Source: Ficedula albicollis (taxonomy: Eukaryota > Chordata > Aves > Passeriformes > Muscicapidae). From it: a DNA stretch of 64,000 nt. Positions 63,945 to 64,000 of the stretch are shown piece after piece (positions within the stretch are counted from its first letter, which is position 1; the number at the start of each line of letters is the position of its first letter). A program made the translations under genes and the position numbers. Below the pieces are notes generated by a model. The model had not been told where the DNA came from. It saw nothing but the letters and a program-made list of their open reading frames with translations, and searched no databases. The stretch covers positions 4,850,451 to 4,914,450 of the forward strand of contig NC_021681.1 of assembly GCF_000247815.1 (NCBI RefSeq). The letters are read 5' to 3'.

Positions 63945-64000
63945 CTGAAACACAGAGGCACATGGAGCACAGGGGAATGTCAGCCAGGAAACCACAGCCC

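Noticed and set aside
1..64000. tRNA, rRNA, snoRNA or microRNA genes
   Set aside because: No tRNA-like A/B boxes with a fold, rRNA segments or convincing C/D or H/ACA elements were found by eye. A covariance-model search would be needed to exclude small RNAs.

Overview
The window is nuclear DNA from a bird, most likely a passerine. It has intron-split vertebrate genes with canonical GT-AG junctions, roughly 28 fragments of CR1 LINE 3' ends in both orientations, and solo LTRs sharing the 3' terminus AAACCAGGACA. The three genes correspond to the SRPRB / SLCO2A1 / RYK neighbourhood of human 3q22. One ambiguous base (n) sits at 247. Nothing bacterial or viral-autonomous is present.

Layout. (1) 415-5170, plus strand: complete SRPRB (signal recognition particle receptor beta subunit), 7 coding exons, 256 aa, behind a GC-rich TATA-less promoter with ETS and E-box sites. 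(2) 5171-8788: convergent tail-to-tail interval without coding exons. It ends in poly(A) signals on opposite strands 5 bp apart (8789-8794 minus, 8800-8805 plus). (3) 9555-31729, minus strand: complete SLCO2A1 (prostaglandin transporter), 14 coding exons, 633 aa. Its predicted 3' UTR carries a 22-copy 16-bp minisatellite (9061-9412). Introns 3 and 2 hold a solo LTR with a clean target-site duplication (18384-19096) and many CR1 pieces. The ~10.8-kb intron 1 holds an 11-copy 33-bp minisatellite (23904-24270) and the body of a second, reverse LTR-like element. The start codon lies under a TATA box in a CpG island (about 31.3-32.1 kb). (4) 32.1-62.9 kb: about 31 kb of intergenic DNA between SLCO2A1 and RYK. 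It has no recognisable gene, but contains CR1 fragments, a solo LTR at 40903-41328, a (GGAAT)n expansion inside a CR1, a ~240-bp inverted repeat at 52.25-52.93 kb, pyrimidine-rich tandem repeats, and a compact motif cluster at 48.80-48.86 kb that looks like an enhancer. (5) 62905-63944, minus strand: last coding exon (C-terminal 36 codons) and 3' UTR of RYK; the rest of RYK lies beyond the right edge.

The genes are not an operon and are functionally independent. SRPRB anchors the SRP receptor in the ER membrane, SLCO2A1 takes up prostaglandins at the plasma membrane, and RYK is a Wnt co-receptor pseudokinase. All exon joins below were checked for reading phase: SRPRB coding exons sum to 771 bp (257 codons with stop) and SLCO2A1 exons to 1902 bp (634 codons with stop). 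Repeat boundaries are approximate unless a target-site duplication is stated. No previously undescribed gene system is convincingly visible; the most interesting signals are the minisatellites, the large inverted repeat, the tandem in-frame splice donors of SRPRB, and the missing RAB6B between SRPRB and SLCO2A1.
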